Assembly (NCBI GenBank): GCA_016183655.1
Contig: JACPEH010000013.1
Location: forward strand, 62,001 to 126,000
DNA length: 64,000 nucleotides
Direction: 5' to 3'
Origin: Rhodocyclales bacterium
Lineage (GTDB): Bacteria; Pseudomonadota; Gammaproteobacteria; Burkholderiales; Rhodocyclaceae
The position numbers were made by a program, and so were the translations under genes. The notes below the pieces were generated by a model. That model had not been told where the DNA came from. It made no database searches and saw nothing but the letters and a program-made list of their open reading frames with translations. This document shows, in pieces, positions 17,770-27,028 of this stretch (positions are counted from its first letter, which is position 1; the number at the start of each line of letters is the position of its first letter).

Positions 17770-19031
17770 GCGAACACCTCGCGCACGCGGGCCAGCGCGG
17801 CGAACAGCGCGTCGACTTCGGCGCGCGTGTTGTAGAGCGCGAACGAGGCGCGCACCGTGGCCGGCACGCCGAAGCGCTCCATCACCGGCATCGCGCAGTG
17901 GTGGCCGCTGCGCACGGCGACGCCGGCGCGGTCGAGGATGGTGCCGACGTCGTGCGCATGCACGCCGTCGACGACGAAGGAGAGGATGCCGGCCTTGGCC
18001 GCGGCGGTGCCGATCAGGCGCAGCCCGGGCGTGTCGGCGGCGCGCGCGGTGGCGTAGGCGAGCAGGTCGCGCTCGTGCGCGGCGACGGCGTCGAGGCCGA
18101 GCGCGTCGACATAGTCGATGGCGGCGCCGAGGCCGATGCCGCCGGCGATGTTGGGGGTGCCGGCCTCGAACTTGTAGGGCAGGTCGTTGTAGGTGGTGCG
18201 CGCGAAGCTGACCTGCCGGATCATGTCGCCGCCGCCCTGCCAGGGCGGCATCGCGTCGAGCAGCGCGGCCTTGCCGTAGAGCACGCCGACGCCGGTCGGG
18301 CCGTAGAGCTTGTGGCCGGAGAAGGCGTAGAAGTCGCAGTCGAGCGCCTGCACGTCGACCTTGAGGTGCGGCACCGCCTGCGCGCCGTCGACCAGCACCG
18401 CGGCGCCGTGGGCGTGCGCCAGCGCGACCAGCTCGGCGACCGGGTTGATGCTGCCGAGCGCGTTGGAGACGTGGGTCACGGCGACCAGCCGGGTGCGCGG
18501 GCCGAGCAGGCGCTCGAATTCATCGAGGCGCAGCTGGCCGGCGTCGTCGATCGGCGCCACGCAGAGCCGCGCGCCGCTGCGCTCGCACAGCAGCTGCCAG
18601 GGCACGATGTTGGAGTGGTGCTCCATGGCGGAGATGAGGATTTCGTCGCCGGGCCGCAGGCGCTGGCCGTAGCTCGCGGCGACCAGATTGATGGCCTCGG
18701 TGGTGCCGCGGACGAAGACGATCTCCTCGCGCCGGGCGGCGTTCACGAAGCGCTGCACGCGGTCGCGCGCAGCCTCGTAGGCGGCGGTGGCCTCCTCGCT
18801 CAGGCAATGCAGGCCGCGGTGGATGTTGGCGTTGTACTCGGCGTAGTAGCGCGCCTCGGCGTCGACCACCGCGCGCGGCTTCTGGCTGGTCGCGGCGTTG
18901 TCGAGATAGACCAGCGGCTGGCCGTGCACGCGGCGGGCGAGGATCGGGAAGTCGCCCCGCAGCCGCCCGACGTCGAAGGCAAGGGGTCGCGCCGGTTGCA
19001 GCGCCTGCAGTTCGTTCGATGCGATTTTCAT
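17766..19031 (-). CDS. sufS: SufS cysteine desulfurase
   Basis: This PLP-dependent class II cysteine desulfurase makes alanine and a protein-bound persulfide. Visible features are YLDNAATSQKP near the N terminus, AMEHHSNIVPW, VDGAQAVPHLKVD, the PLP lysine in FSGHKLYGPTG, and the catalytic cysteine in AVRSGHHCAMP. I take ATG 19031 (MKIASNEL, 421 residues): it lies 7 bp after GAGG and overlaps the sufD TGA as ATGA. The ATG two codons earlier is only 1 bp from GAGG. The partner is SufU, encoded immediately downstream. Confidence 0.95.
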   Translation of the reverse strand: MKIASNELQALQPARPLAFDVGRLRGDFPILARRVHGQPLVYLDNAATSQKPRAVVDAEARYYAEYNANIHRGLHCLSEEATAAYEAARDRVQRFVNAARREEIVFVRGTTEAINLVAASYGQRLRPGDEILISAMEHHSNIVPWQLLCERSGARLCVAPIDDAGQLRLDEFERLLGPRTRLVAVTHVSNALGSINPVAELVALAHAHGAAVLVDGAQAVPHLKVDVQALDCDFYAFSGHKLYGPTGVGVLYGKAALLDAMPPWQGGGDMIRQVSFARTTYNDLPYKFEAGTPNIAGGIGLGAAIDYVDALGLDAVAAHERDLLAYATARAADTPGLRLIGTAAAKAGILSFVVDGVHAHDVGTILDRAGVAVRSGHHCAMPVMERFGVPATVRASFALYNTRAEVDALFAALARVREVFA

Positions 19032-20377
19032 GGCCATACCTCAAGGGTTTCGCCGGACTGCGGCAGACGCGCGCGCAGCAGGCGGTCGAGGCGCTCGCGC
19101 AGCGCCGCCAGCGGCACGCGCTCGACCATCTCGGCGGCGAAAGCCCAAGTCAGCAGCGTCTGCGCCGCCGCCGCCGCGAGGCCGCGCGAGCGCAGGTAGA
19201 AGATCTGCTCGGGGTCGAGCTGGCCGACCGTGGCGCCGTGGCTGCACTTGACGTCGTCGGCCCAGATTTCGAGCTGCGGCTTGGTGTCGACCTCGGCCAG
19301 CGGCGACAGCAGCAGGTTGCGGTTGCTCTGTGCGGCGTCGCTGTGCTGCGCGTCCTCGTGGATGACGACCTTGCCGTTGAAGACGGCGCGGCCGGCGCCG
19401 GCCAGCACGCCCTTGTAGAACTCGCGGCTGGTGCCGCGCGGAACGAGGTGGTCGATGCGCGTGTGGTGGTCAATGTGCTGGCGGCCGTCGGCGAGGTAGA
19501 GGCCGTCGAGCGTGCACTCGGCGTTCTCGGCGGCGAGCGCGACGGCGATGTCGGTGCGCGCCAGCGCGGCGCCGAAGGCGAAGGAAGCAGAGGCGAAGCG
19601 GCTGCCTTGCTGCAGCTCGGCATTCACCGCAGCGACATGGAAGGCCCGGGCGCCCTCCTCCTGCAGCTTGTAGTGCGCGATCGCGGCGCCGGGGCCGACG
19701 GCGAGGTCGCTGACAACGTTGCTCAGATAGCCGGCGGCGCCGCGTGCCGCGTGCTGCTCAATGAGGTCGAGGCGGCTGCCGGCCTCGGCGACGATCAGGT
19801 TGCGGCTGTGCGTCGCCAGCTTCTCGGCGCTGGCGACAAAGAGGAGCTGCAGCGGCGCGGCCAGGGTGACGCCTTGGTCCACATGGACATAGGCGCCGTC
19901 GGCGAAGCCGGCCGCGTTGAGCGCCGCAAAGCCGGCGAGCGGTGAGGCATGGAACTGCCGCCGGCCGAGCCAGGCCTGCAGCCGCTCTGGCGCGCGCGCC
20001 AGCGTCTCGGCCAGGCTGGCGACGGTGACGCCGGCCGGCAGCGCGTCGAGGCGCGACAGGGCCGGCGCGTAGCGGCCATCGACGAAGACCATCAAGCACG
20101 CCCCGGGAAGTGCCAGCGCCTCGATCGCGGCGCCAAGTTTGGCAGAAACCTCGGCCGGGGCGGCGCCGGCCGGCGGCAGCAGGTCGAAAACTGCGTTCTC
20201 GATGGCGGCGACGCTGGTGTATTTCCAGTCCTCGTCGCGCAGGGTCGGGTAGCCGCTGGCGGCGAAGGCCGCCAGCGCCTCGGCGCGCCAGCGTTCCAGC
20301 CAAGGCAGGCCTTGCCCCGGCAGGGCCGCCTGCAGGCGGGCGTAGTCGCCTAGCGGGCGGTCGGCGACGGCGTTCAT
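19028..20377 (-). CDS. sufD: SufD scaffold subunit
   Basis: SufD (449 residues) forms the SufBC2D Fe-S assembly scaffold with SufB and SufC. The C-terminal half has the diagnostic beta-helix segments HTRIDHLVPRGTSREFYKGV, GKVVIHEDAQHSDAAQSN and EIWADDVKCSHGATVGQLDP, including the conserved late His. The N-terminal part has the PTLRDEDWKYT motif. The ATG at 20377 overlaps the sufC TGA (ATGA). The frame is open far upstream through sufC and sufB, but that sequence is not SufD-like and is a reading-frame shadow. It is more divergent than SufB, as usual. Confidence 0.93.
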   Translation of the reverse strand: MNAVADRPLGDYARLQAALPGQGLPWLERWRAEALAAFAASGYPTLRDEDWKYTSVAAIENAVFDLLPPAGAAPAEVSAKLGAAIEALALPGACLMVFVDGRYAPALSRLDALPAGVTVASLAETLARAPERLQAWLGRRQFHASPLAGFAALNAAGFADGAYVHVDQGVTLAAPLQLLFVASAEKLATHSRNLIVAEAGSRLDLIEQHAARGAAGYLSNVVSDLAVGPGAAIAHYKLQEEGARAFHVAAVNAELQQGSRFASASFAFGAALARTDIAVALAAENAECTLDGLYLADGRQHIDHHTRIDHLVPRGTSREFYKGVLAGAGRAVFNGKVVIHEDAQHSDAAQSNRNLLLSPLAEVDTKPQLEIWADDVKCSHGATVGQLDPEQIFYLRSRGLAAAAAQTLLTWAFAAEMVERVPLAALRERLDRLLRARLPQSGETLEVWP

Positions 20378-21141
20378 GCAGCGGCTCCTGTACCGGCAGC
20401 GGCGGCCTCGACCCAGGCGTAGCCGCGGCGCTCCAGCTCGCGCGCCAGCTCCGGCCCGCCCGAGCGCGCGATGCGCCCCTGCGCCAGCACGTGCACCTGG
20501 TTCGGCACGATGTAGTCGAGCAGCCGCTGGTAGTGGGTGACCAGGATGATCGCGCGGTCCGGCCGGCGCATCGCCTCGATGCCGTCGGCGACGGCCTTGA
20601 GGGCGTCGATGTCGAGGCCGGAATCGGTCTCGTCGAGGATCGCCAGCTTCGGCTGCAGCACGGCCATCTGCAGGATCTCGTTGCGTTTCTTCTCGCCCCC
20701 CGAGAAGCCCTGGTTCACCGGCCGGTAGAGCAATGCCTCGTCCATGCCGACGCGCTTCAACTGGTCGCGCACCAGCGCCAGGAAGTCCACCGCGTCGAGT
20801 TCGGGCAGGCCGCGATGCTGGCGCTGCGCGTTGAGCGCGGCCTTCAGCAGGTAGATGTTGGCGACGCCGGGAATCTCGACCGGGTACTGGAAGGCGAGGA
20901 AGATGCCCTCGCGCGCGCGCTCCTCGGGCGACAGCGCGAACAGGTCGCGGCCGTCGTAGCGCACGCTGCCGGCGCTCACCGTGTAGCTGTCGCGCCCGGC
21001 CAGCACCTGCGCCAACGTGCTCTTGCCCGAGCCGTTGGGACCCATCACGGCATGCACCTCGCCGGCTTGGACGACGAGGTCGATGCCGCGCAGGATCTCC
21101 TTGCCGTCGACGCTGACGTGCAGGTTGGTGATTTCGAGCAT
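20374..21141 (-). CDS. sufC: SufC Fe-S assembly ATPase
   Basis: SufC is the soluble ABC-type ATPase that drives the SufB-SufD scaffold. Walker A GPNGSGKST, the signature FSGGEKKRNEI, Walker B LAILDETDSGLD and the H-loop ILVTHY are all intact in about 255 residues. The downstream member of two adjacent ATGs (21141) is preferred because it lies 5 bp from AGGAGG; the other (21144) is 2 bp away. It starts 9 bp after sufB and overlaps sufD. Confidence 0.96.
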   Translation of the reverse strand: MLEITNLHVSVDGKEILRGIDLVVQAGEVHAVMGPNGSGKSTLAQVLAGRDSYTVSAGSVRYDGRDLFALSPEERAREGIFLAFQYPVEIPGVANIYLLKAALNAQRQHRGLPELDAVDFLALVRDQLKRVGMDEALLYRPVNQGFSGGEKKRNEILQMAVLQPKLAILDETDSGLDIDALKAVADGIEAMRRPDRAIILVTHYQRLLDYIVPNQVHVLAQGRIARSGGPELARELERRGYAWVEAAAAGTGAAA

Positions 21142-21150
21142 CATGACCTC

Positions 21151-22599
<1,449 letters not shown>

Positions 22600-22609
22600 C
22601 TGACGACTC

Positions 22610-23047
22610 CTAGGTCTGCGGCGCCGCCACGGCACCCTGCGCCGCCGGCCGCAACGCCGGCCGGCTCATCTCGGCGAGCGTCACCCCGTCGAGCGTGCGG
22701 CGGATCACCTGGTTCACGCGCTGCCAGTTGTCGCGCAGCGGACAACCGGCCTCCTGCAGGCACAAGCCGGCAACCGCGCTGCACTCGGTCAGGCCGAACG
22801 GCCCCTCCATCGCGTCGATCACGTCCGCCAGCGAAATCGCCTCCGGCGGGCGCGCCAGGCGATAGCCGCCCTTCGCGCCGCGCGACGACTGCACCAGCTC
22901 GTGCCGCGCCAGCCGCTTCAGGATCTTGCTCGTCGTCGGCGCCGCCATGCCGAGCACCGCCGCCAGTTCGGCGACGCTGTGCACGTCGCGCGGCCGCCGC
23001 GCCATGTAGGCCATGATCACGGTGCCGTAATCGGTCAGTTTGCTCAT
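22610..23047 (-). CDS. Rrf2-family SUF operon regulator with cluster-ligand cysteines
   Basis: This 145-residue Rrf2 winged-helix protein is of the IscR/SufR-like type that senses Fe-S status. The HTH is [14 protein letters not shown] to [16 protein letters not shown], and the wing is [14 protein letters not shown]. Three cysteines (Cys89, Cys96, Cys102, spacing C-x6-C-x5-C) match the cluster-binding arrangement of the family. It is the promoter-proximal gene of the operon and very probably represses it when clusters are plentiful. The ATG at 23047 (MSKLTDYG) is the family start. A candidate operator lies at 23078-23100. Confidence 0.92.
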   Translation of the reverse strand: MSKLTDYGTVIMAYMARRPRDVHSVAELAAVLGMAAPTTSKILKRLARHELVQSSRGAKGGYRLARPPEAISLADVIDAMEGPFGLTECSAVAGLCLQEAGCPLRDNWQRVNQVIRRTLDGVTLAEMSRPALRPAAQGAVAAPQT

Positions 23048-23077
23048 GCGCAGCACGCGGTCACCTCGCTTCCACAT

Positions 23078-23100
23078 ATAGGACCGAGGGGGTCCGATAT
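23078..23100. promoter_or_regulatory. Candidate Rrf2 operator between the SUF operon and ridA
   Basis: An imperfect palindrome has inner arms GGACC (23081-23085) and GGTCC (23091-23095), with outer ATA and TAT. It matches the general layout of IscR type-1 sites (ATA, a GAC-like arm, a GTC-like arm, TAT). It lies 31 bp upstream of the regulator gene and about 80 bp upstream of ridA, so it could control both. A TATACT at 23113-23118 on the plus strand may be the ridA -10. Binding is inferred, not known. Confidence 0.5.
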
Positions 23101-23176
23101 CGTTCCGCGCGCTATACTGGCCCGGCCGCTGCTGGCGGCGTTCTTGTCGCCCCCCAACATGGAGAAACCGAGAAAA

Positions 23177-23641
23177 ATGAGCGCAGAACAGCGACTGAAG
23201 GAACTCGGCCTGACGCAGCTGACGGCGAGCAAGCCGGCGGGCAACTATGCGGCCGCGGTGCAGACGGGCAACCTGTTGTTCCTCTCCGGCAAGGCGCCGC
23301 AGCCGATCGACGGCAAGCCGCCGAAGGGAAAGCTCGGGCGCGAGTACTCGGCGCAGGACGGCCGGGCGCTGGCGCGCTCCGCCTGCGTCGAGCTGATCGC
23401 CGCGATCAGGCAGCAGCTGGGCTCGCTCGACCGGGTCGTGCAGTTCGTCGAGCTGCACGGTTCGCTGAACACCGTCCCCGAGTTCGAAGCGCACGCGGAA
23501 GTGCTCGACGGCGCCTCCGACCTGCTCGCGGAAGTCTTCGGTCCGGCCGGCGTCCATGCGCGCTCGGTGGTCGGCGTCGCCTCGCTGCGCAACGGCGTGC
23601 CGCTGACGCTGAAGGCCATCGTCGAGGTCAGGCAGCAGTAG
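23177..23641 (+). CDS. RidA/YjgF-family deaminase
   Basis: This 154-residue protein is of the longer RidA subgroup (endoribonuclease L-PSP-like). These enzymes hydrolyse reactive enamine/imine intermediates released by PLP enzymes. Conserved parts are NLLFLSGKAPQP, RSACVELIAAIRQQLGSLDRV and the late GPAGVHARSVVGVASLRNGVP, which contains the catalytic arginine. ATG 23177 (MSAEQRLKELGL) fits the family; an in-frame ATG six codons earlier (23159) is the alternative. It is transcribed divergently from the SUF operon, whose SufS is a PLP enzyme, but a functional link is only suggestive. Confidence 0.85.
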   Translation: MSAEQRLKELGLTQLTASKPAGNYAAAVQTGNLLFLSGKAPQPIDGKPPKGKLGREYSAQDGRALARSACVELIAAIRQQLGSLDRVVQFVELHGSLNTVPEFEAHAEVLDGASDLLAEVFGPAGVHARSVVGVASLRNGVPLTLKAIVEVRQQ

Positions 23642-23699
23642 CGCCGCCCGTGCTTCGGGCGTCGCATGGCGCCCGAACACCGACGCTTTCCGTCCCCGC

Positions 23700-24785
23700 A
23701 TGCACATCGCCGCCACCCGCCTTGCCCCCTACGCGCTGCCGTTGAACGGCCGCTGGGCCGGCGCCACGAACCGCATCGTCGAACGTCGCGGCTGGCTGCT
23801 GCGCGTGGACGCCGACGACGGCCGCTGCGGCTACGGCGAGTGCGCGCCGCTGCCTTCGCACGGCAGCGAATCGGCGGCAGCGGCCGAGGCCGCCCTGCAG
23901 CGGTGGGGCGGCACGCTGCGCGGGCAAACGCTGGCGGCGGCGCTCGCCGCGCTGGACACCCCGGATTCGTTCGCGACACCGGCGGCACGCGCCGCCGTCG
24001 AAGGGGCGCTGCTCGACCTCGCCGCACAGGCCGCCGGGCTTCCGCTGTGGCGTCATCTGGCGCCGGCGGCGGGCGGCGGCGCCGTCGCCGTCAACGCGAT
24101 GGCCGGCGACGCGCTCGGCGTGACGCCGGCCATGCTCGACGAAGCCCTCGCCGCCGGCTGCAGCGTGATCAAGCTGAAGCTCGGCGGCGCTGCGCCGGAA
24201 CACGAGCTGGCGGCGCTGCGCAAGCTGGCGCCGCGGCTGCCGCCGCAGGCGCGGCTGCGGCTCGACGCCAACCGCGCCTGGGACGCCGACACCGCCGCCC
24301 GCGTCGGCGCGGCGCTCGCGGAGCTGCCGGTCGAGTCGCTCGAAGAACCGCTGGCCGCACCGACAGCGGCGGCCTTGCGCGCGCTGCAGCGCTCGCTGCC
24401 GTTCGCACTGGCGGTCGACGAGAGCTGGCGGGAACTGGATCAGGAGGCGTTTTTCGCCGCACCGCCGGTGCGCCGGCTGGTGCTGAAGCTGGCGGTCCAC
24501 GGCGGGCTGCTGCCGGCGCTGGCGACGGCGCGGCGGGCGCAGGCGGCGGGGGTCGACTGCGTCGTCACCACCGGCGTCGACAGCGCCTGCGCCACCCTCG
24601 CTGCGGCGCATCTGGCGGCGGCGATCGAGACCGGGCAGATGCGCGGGCAGACGCACGGGCTGGCGCACGGGCTGGCGACGTCGTCGTGGCTGGCGGCGGA
24701 TACCGGCGCGCCACCGGCGATCGTCGGGGGGAGCATCGTGCTGCCGGATTCGCCCGGCCTCGGCTTCGTGCCGCGGCCCGGCTAG
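23700..24785 (+). CDS. menC: o-Succinylbenzoate synthase
   Basis: MenC dehydrates SHCHC to o-succinylbenzoate in menaquinone synthesis. The 361-residue enolase-superfamily barrel carries the catalytic lysine pair in SVIKLKLGG, metal ligands in LRLDANRAWD, VESLEEPL and ALAVDESWRE, and the second lysine in LVLKLAVHGG. The N-terminal cap has the GYGECAPLP motif. Other members of the superfamily share the metal ligands, but the KxK plus late KLAVHGG pattern and the nearby menE, menF and menD support MenC. It lies 58 bp after ridA. Confidence 0.88.
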   Translation: MHIAATRLAPYALPLNGRWAGATNRIVERRGWLLRVDADDGRCGYGECAPLPSHGSESAAAAEAALQRWGGTLRGQTLAAALAALDTPDSFATPAARAAVEGALLDLAAQAAGLPLWRHLAPAAGGGAVAVNAMAGDALGVTPAMLDEALAAGCSVIKLKLGGAAPEHELAALRKLAPRLPPQARLRLDANRAWDADTAARVGAALAELPVESLEEPLAAPTAAALRALQRSLPFALAVDESWRELDQEAFFAAPPVRRLVLKLAVHGGLLPALATARRAQAAGVDCVVTTGVDSACATLAAAHLAAAIETGQMRGQTHGLAHGLATSSWLAADTGAPPAIVGGSIVLPDSPGLGFVPRPG

Positions 24786-24791
24786 CGGCGG

Positions 24792-25310
24792 CTACTCGGG
24801 CAGCGAGTTTTCCATCGCGCCGATCAGCGCGAACAGGCGGCGGTAGAACTCCGGATCGGCGACCGTCTCCTCGCCGACCTTGACCAGCGAATCCTTGTCG
24901 GACAGCCAGGGCAGCGAGATCGAGCCCATCCCGGCGACGCTGACGCCGGCGCTGGTGGTGCTCGTCTTCAACTCGTAGCGGGTCTGCAACGCGTTGGCGT
25001 AGAGCACCGCCCCGACCGGCGTCGGCAGGCAGACCAGCGAGATGCCGAGTTCCATGTGATGCCCGGGCGCCGGCTGGAAGAACTTGCGGCCGCGCACCGC
25101 CTGCGGCTGCGAGCTCTCGACCTGGTAGCCCTGGCTCAGCAGCGCGCGCTGGCCAACCGCGCACAGCGCCTTGGCGGAAACCGGCGTGCGGTACTCGAAC
25201 GGCGACTCCTCGGAGAAGACTTCGGCGTGCCAGGCCGGCGCCGGCTTGTTGCTGGCGCAGCCGGCGGCGAACAACACGGACAGCAGCAGGAAGGAGGAAA
25301 GTAAACGCAT
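24792..25310 (-). CDS. DUF2242-like lipoprotein
   Basis: This 172-residue protein begins MRLLSSFLLLSVLFAAGC, a lipoprotein signal with the lipidated Cys at residue 18; the mature N terminus is ASNKP. The start is placed at 25310 because the signal begins there. The body resembles the DUF2242 family of outer-membrane-type lipoproteins (segments SPFEYRTPVSAKALCAVGQRA and GAVLYANALQTRYELKTS). The function is unknown. It is convergent with menC, 6 bp apart, and interrupts the men gene run on the opposite strand. Confidence 0.72.
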   Translation of the reverse strand: MRLLSSFLLLSVLFAAGCASNKPAPAWHAEVFSEESPFEYRTPVSAKALCAVGQRALLSQGYQVESSQPQAVRGRKFFQPAPGHHMELGISLVCLPTPVGAVLYANALQTRYELKTSTTSAGVSVAGMGSISLPWLSDKDSLVKVGEETVADPEFYRRLFALIGAMENSLPE

Positions 25311-25446
25311 GACGGGCGCGGAACGATGAGGCGGCAAGAATAGCAGAGCCGGCCACCGGCAGAAACCCGCGGGCAGCGCGGCGAGGCGGCGCTTTCTTGA
25401 CCTGGAACAGGGTGGGCGCCGAGCGCGCCTCGTATAATCCTACTTT

Positions 25447-25620
25447 CCGCAGTTGGACGCGGCCAAGCCCTTCGATACGCCCACTGCGTGGGCTACTCAG
25501 GGCGAACGGAGCTTCACCCGCTGGGCGACTCCCCGTTCGTGGTGAGTAGCCTTGCGGAGCAAGGCCCCTCGACGAAGCTCGGGACAGGCTGCTCGAACCA
25601 TGAACGGGCGCCAACTGCGG
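25447..25620. mobile_element. MITE-like 174-bp repeat element upstream of menE
   Basis: CCGCAGTTGG (25447-25456) and CCAACTGCGG (25611-25620) are perfect 10-bp inverted ends. Inside is a second, imperfect inverted repeat: GGCTACTCAGGGCGAACGG at 25491-25509 against 25533-25551, 16 of 19 positions pairing. A CCTCGACGAAGCTCGGGACAGG segment related to the 21-mers at 9251-9313 is also present. It carries no gene. A strong -10-like TATAAT at 25433-25438 precedes it, so menE transcription may run through it. This and flanking sequence account for the 335-bp gap 25311-25645. Confidence 0.55.
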
Positions 25621-25645
25621 TTTTCAGGATAACCATTCGTTGAAG

Positions 25646-27028
25646 ATGCCGACCGCCTGCCACGCCAGCCTCGCCGATACCCTCGCCGCGCGCGCCCGGG
25701 AGATTCCGGACGCGGCGGCGCTGCATTGCGGCGGCGAAACGTATTCCTGCGCGCAGCTCGCCGACGACAGCGCGCGCCGCGCGGCAAGCCTCGCCGCGCT
25801 CGGCCTGCCGCCAGCGACGATCGTCGCGCTGGCGGCGCCCGCCAGCGAACTTGCCCGCACCCTGCTCGCCTGCCAATGGGCCGGCCACCCCTTCCTGCCG
25901 CTCGACCCGGCCAGTGCCGAACTGCGCTGGCCGGCCTTCGCCGCCGCGTGCACGCCGGCGCCGCTGCGGCTGGCGGCGCTGCCCGGCGCGGCAACCAGCG
26001 CGCGGCCGCCGGCCGCCGTCGCCGCCGAGGCGCCGGCGCTGGTCGTCGCCACCAGCGGCAGCGAGGGGGAACCCCGGGGCGTAGTGCTCACGCATGCGGC
26101 GCTGGCCGCCGCTGCCGTCGCCAGCGCCGCGCGCATCCCGCTGCGGACGGGCGACACCTGGCTCGCCTGCCTGCCGCTCAACCACATCGGCGGTCTGTCG
26201 GTTTTCTGGCGCTGCCTCGCCGCCGGCGCCGCGGTGCGCCTGCACGACGGCTTCGACGCCGCCGCCGCGTGGGCGGAGATCGCCGCCGGCCGCGCCACGC
26301 ACGTCTCGCTGGTGCCGGCGATGCTCGCCCGGCTGCTCGACGTGTCCGCCGACGCGGTGCCGCCGGCCACGCTGCGCTGCGCGCTGATCGGCGGCGCCGC
26401 GCTGTCGCGCCCGCTGTGGCGGCGCGCGCGCAAGGCCGGCTGGCCGCTCTTCGTCAGCTACGGCATGAGCGAGACCGCCGCGCAGCTGGCGACGCTGCCG
26501 CCGACCGACGACTGGCAGGAAGGCCTGGTCGGCACGCCGCTGCCGGGCATGCAGATCGCCATCGGCGACGACGGCCGCATCCGCGTGCGCGGGCCGCAGC
26601 TGATGCTCGGCTACCTCGGCGGTCCCGCCCGCAACGCCTCGCCGTTCGAGGATGGCTGGCTGCGCACCGGCGACCTCGGCCGCCTCGACGACGCCGGCCG
26701 GCTCTACGTGCTCGGCCGCGGCGACGACGTGCTGGTCAGCGGCGGCGTGAACATCCACCCGCTCGAAGTCGAGGCGCGGCTCGCCACCTGCCCCGGCGTC
26801 GCCGACGTGGCGGTGACGGCGACCCCCGACCCGGTCTGGGGCGACCTCGTCACCGCGCTGGTCGTCGGCAGCGCCGACGCGGCGGCGGTCGAGGCCTGGA
26901 GCCGCCGGCACCTGCCGGCGCCACTGCGGCCGCGGCGCACGCTCGCCGTCGCCGCGCTGCCGCGCAACGCGCTCGGCAAGCTGGAACGGAAGCTTCTCCG
27001 GCAACTGCTGGCGGAGGCCGCGGCATGA
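25646..27028 (+). CDS. menE: o-Succinylbenzoate--CoA ligase
   Basis: MenE adenylates o-succinylbenzoate and transfers it to CoA. The 460-residue acyl-adenylate enzyme is short for the family, as MenE proteins are. It shows the P-loop VVATSGSEGEPRGVVLTH, the hinge YGMSETAAQ, WLRTGDLGRLDDAGRL, GRGDDVLVSGGVNIHP and the C-terminal lysine NALGKLERK. ATG 25646 is used; a TTG two codons earlier is possible and has AGGA at a better distance. Its TGA overlaps the menF ATG (ATGA), so the two are translated together. Confidence 0.88.
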   Translation: MPTACHASLADTLAARAREIPDAAALHCGGETYSCAQLADDSARRAASLAALGLPPATIVALAAPASELARTLLACQWAGHPFLPLDPASAELRWPAFAAACTPAPLRLAALPGAATSARPPAAVAAEAPALVVATSGSEGEPRGVVLTHAALAAAAVASAARIPLRTGDTWLACLPLNHIGGLSVFWRCLAAGAAVRLHDGFDAAAAWAEIAAGRATHVSLVPAMLARLLDVSADAVPPATLRCALIGGAALSRPLWRRARKAGWPLFVSYGMSETAAQLATLPPTDDWQEGLVGTPLPGMQIAIGDDGRIRVRGPQLMLGYLGGPARNASPFEDGWLRTGDLGRLDDAGRLYVLGRGDDVLVSGGVNIHPLEVEARLATCPGVADVAVTATPDPVWGDLVTALVVGSADAAAVEAWSRRHLPAPLRPRRTLAVAALPRNALGKLERKLLRQLLAEAAA

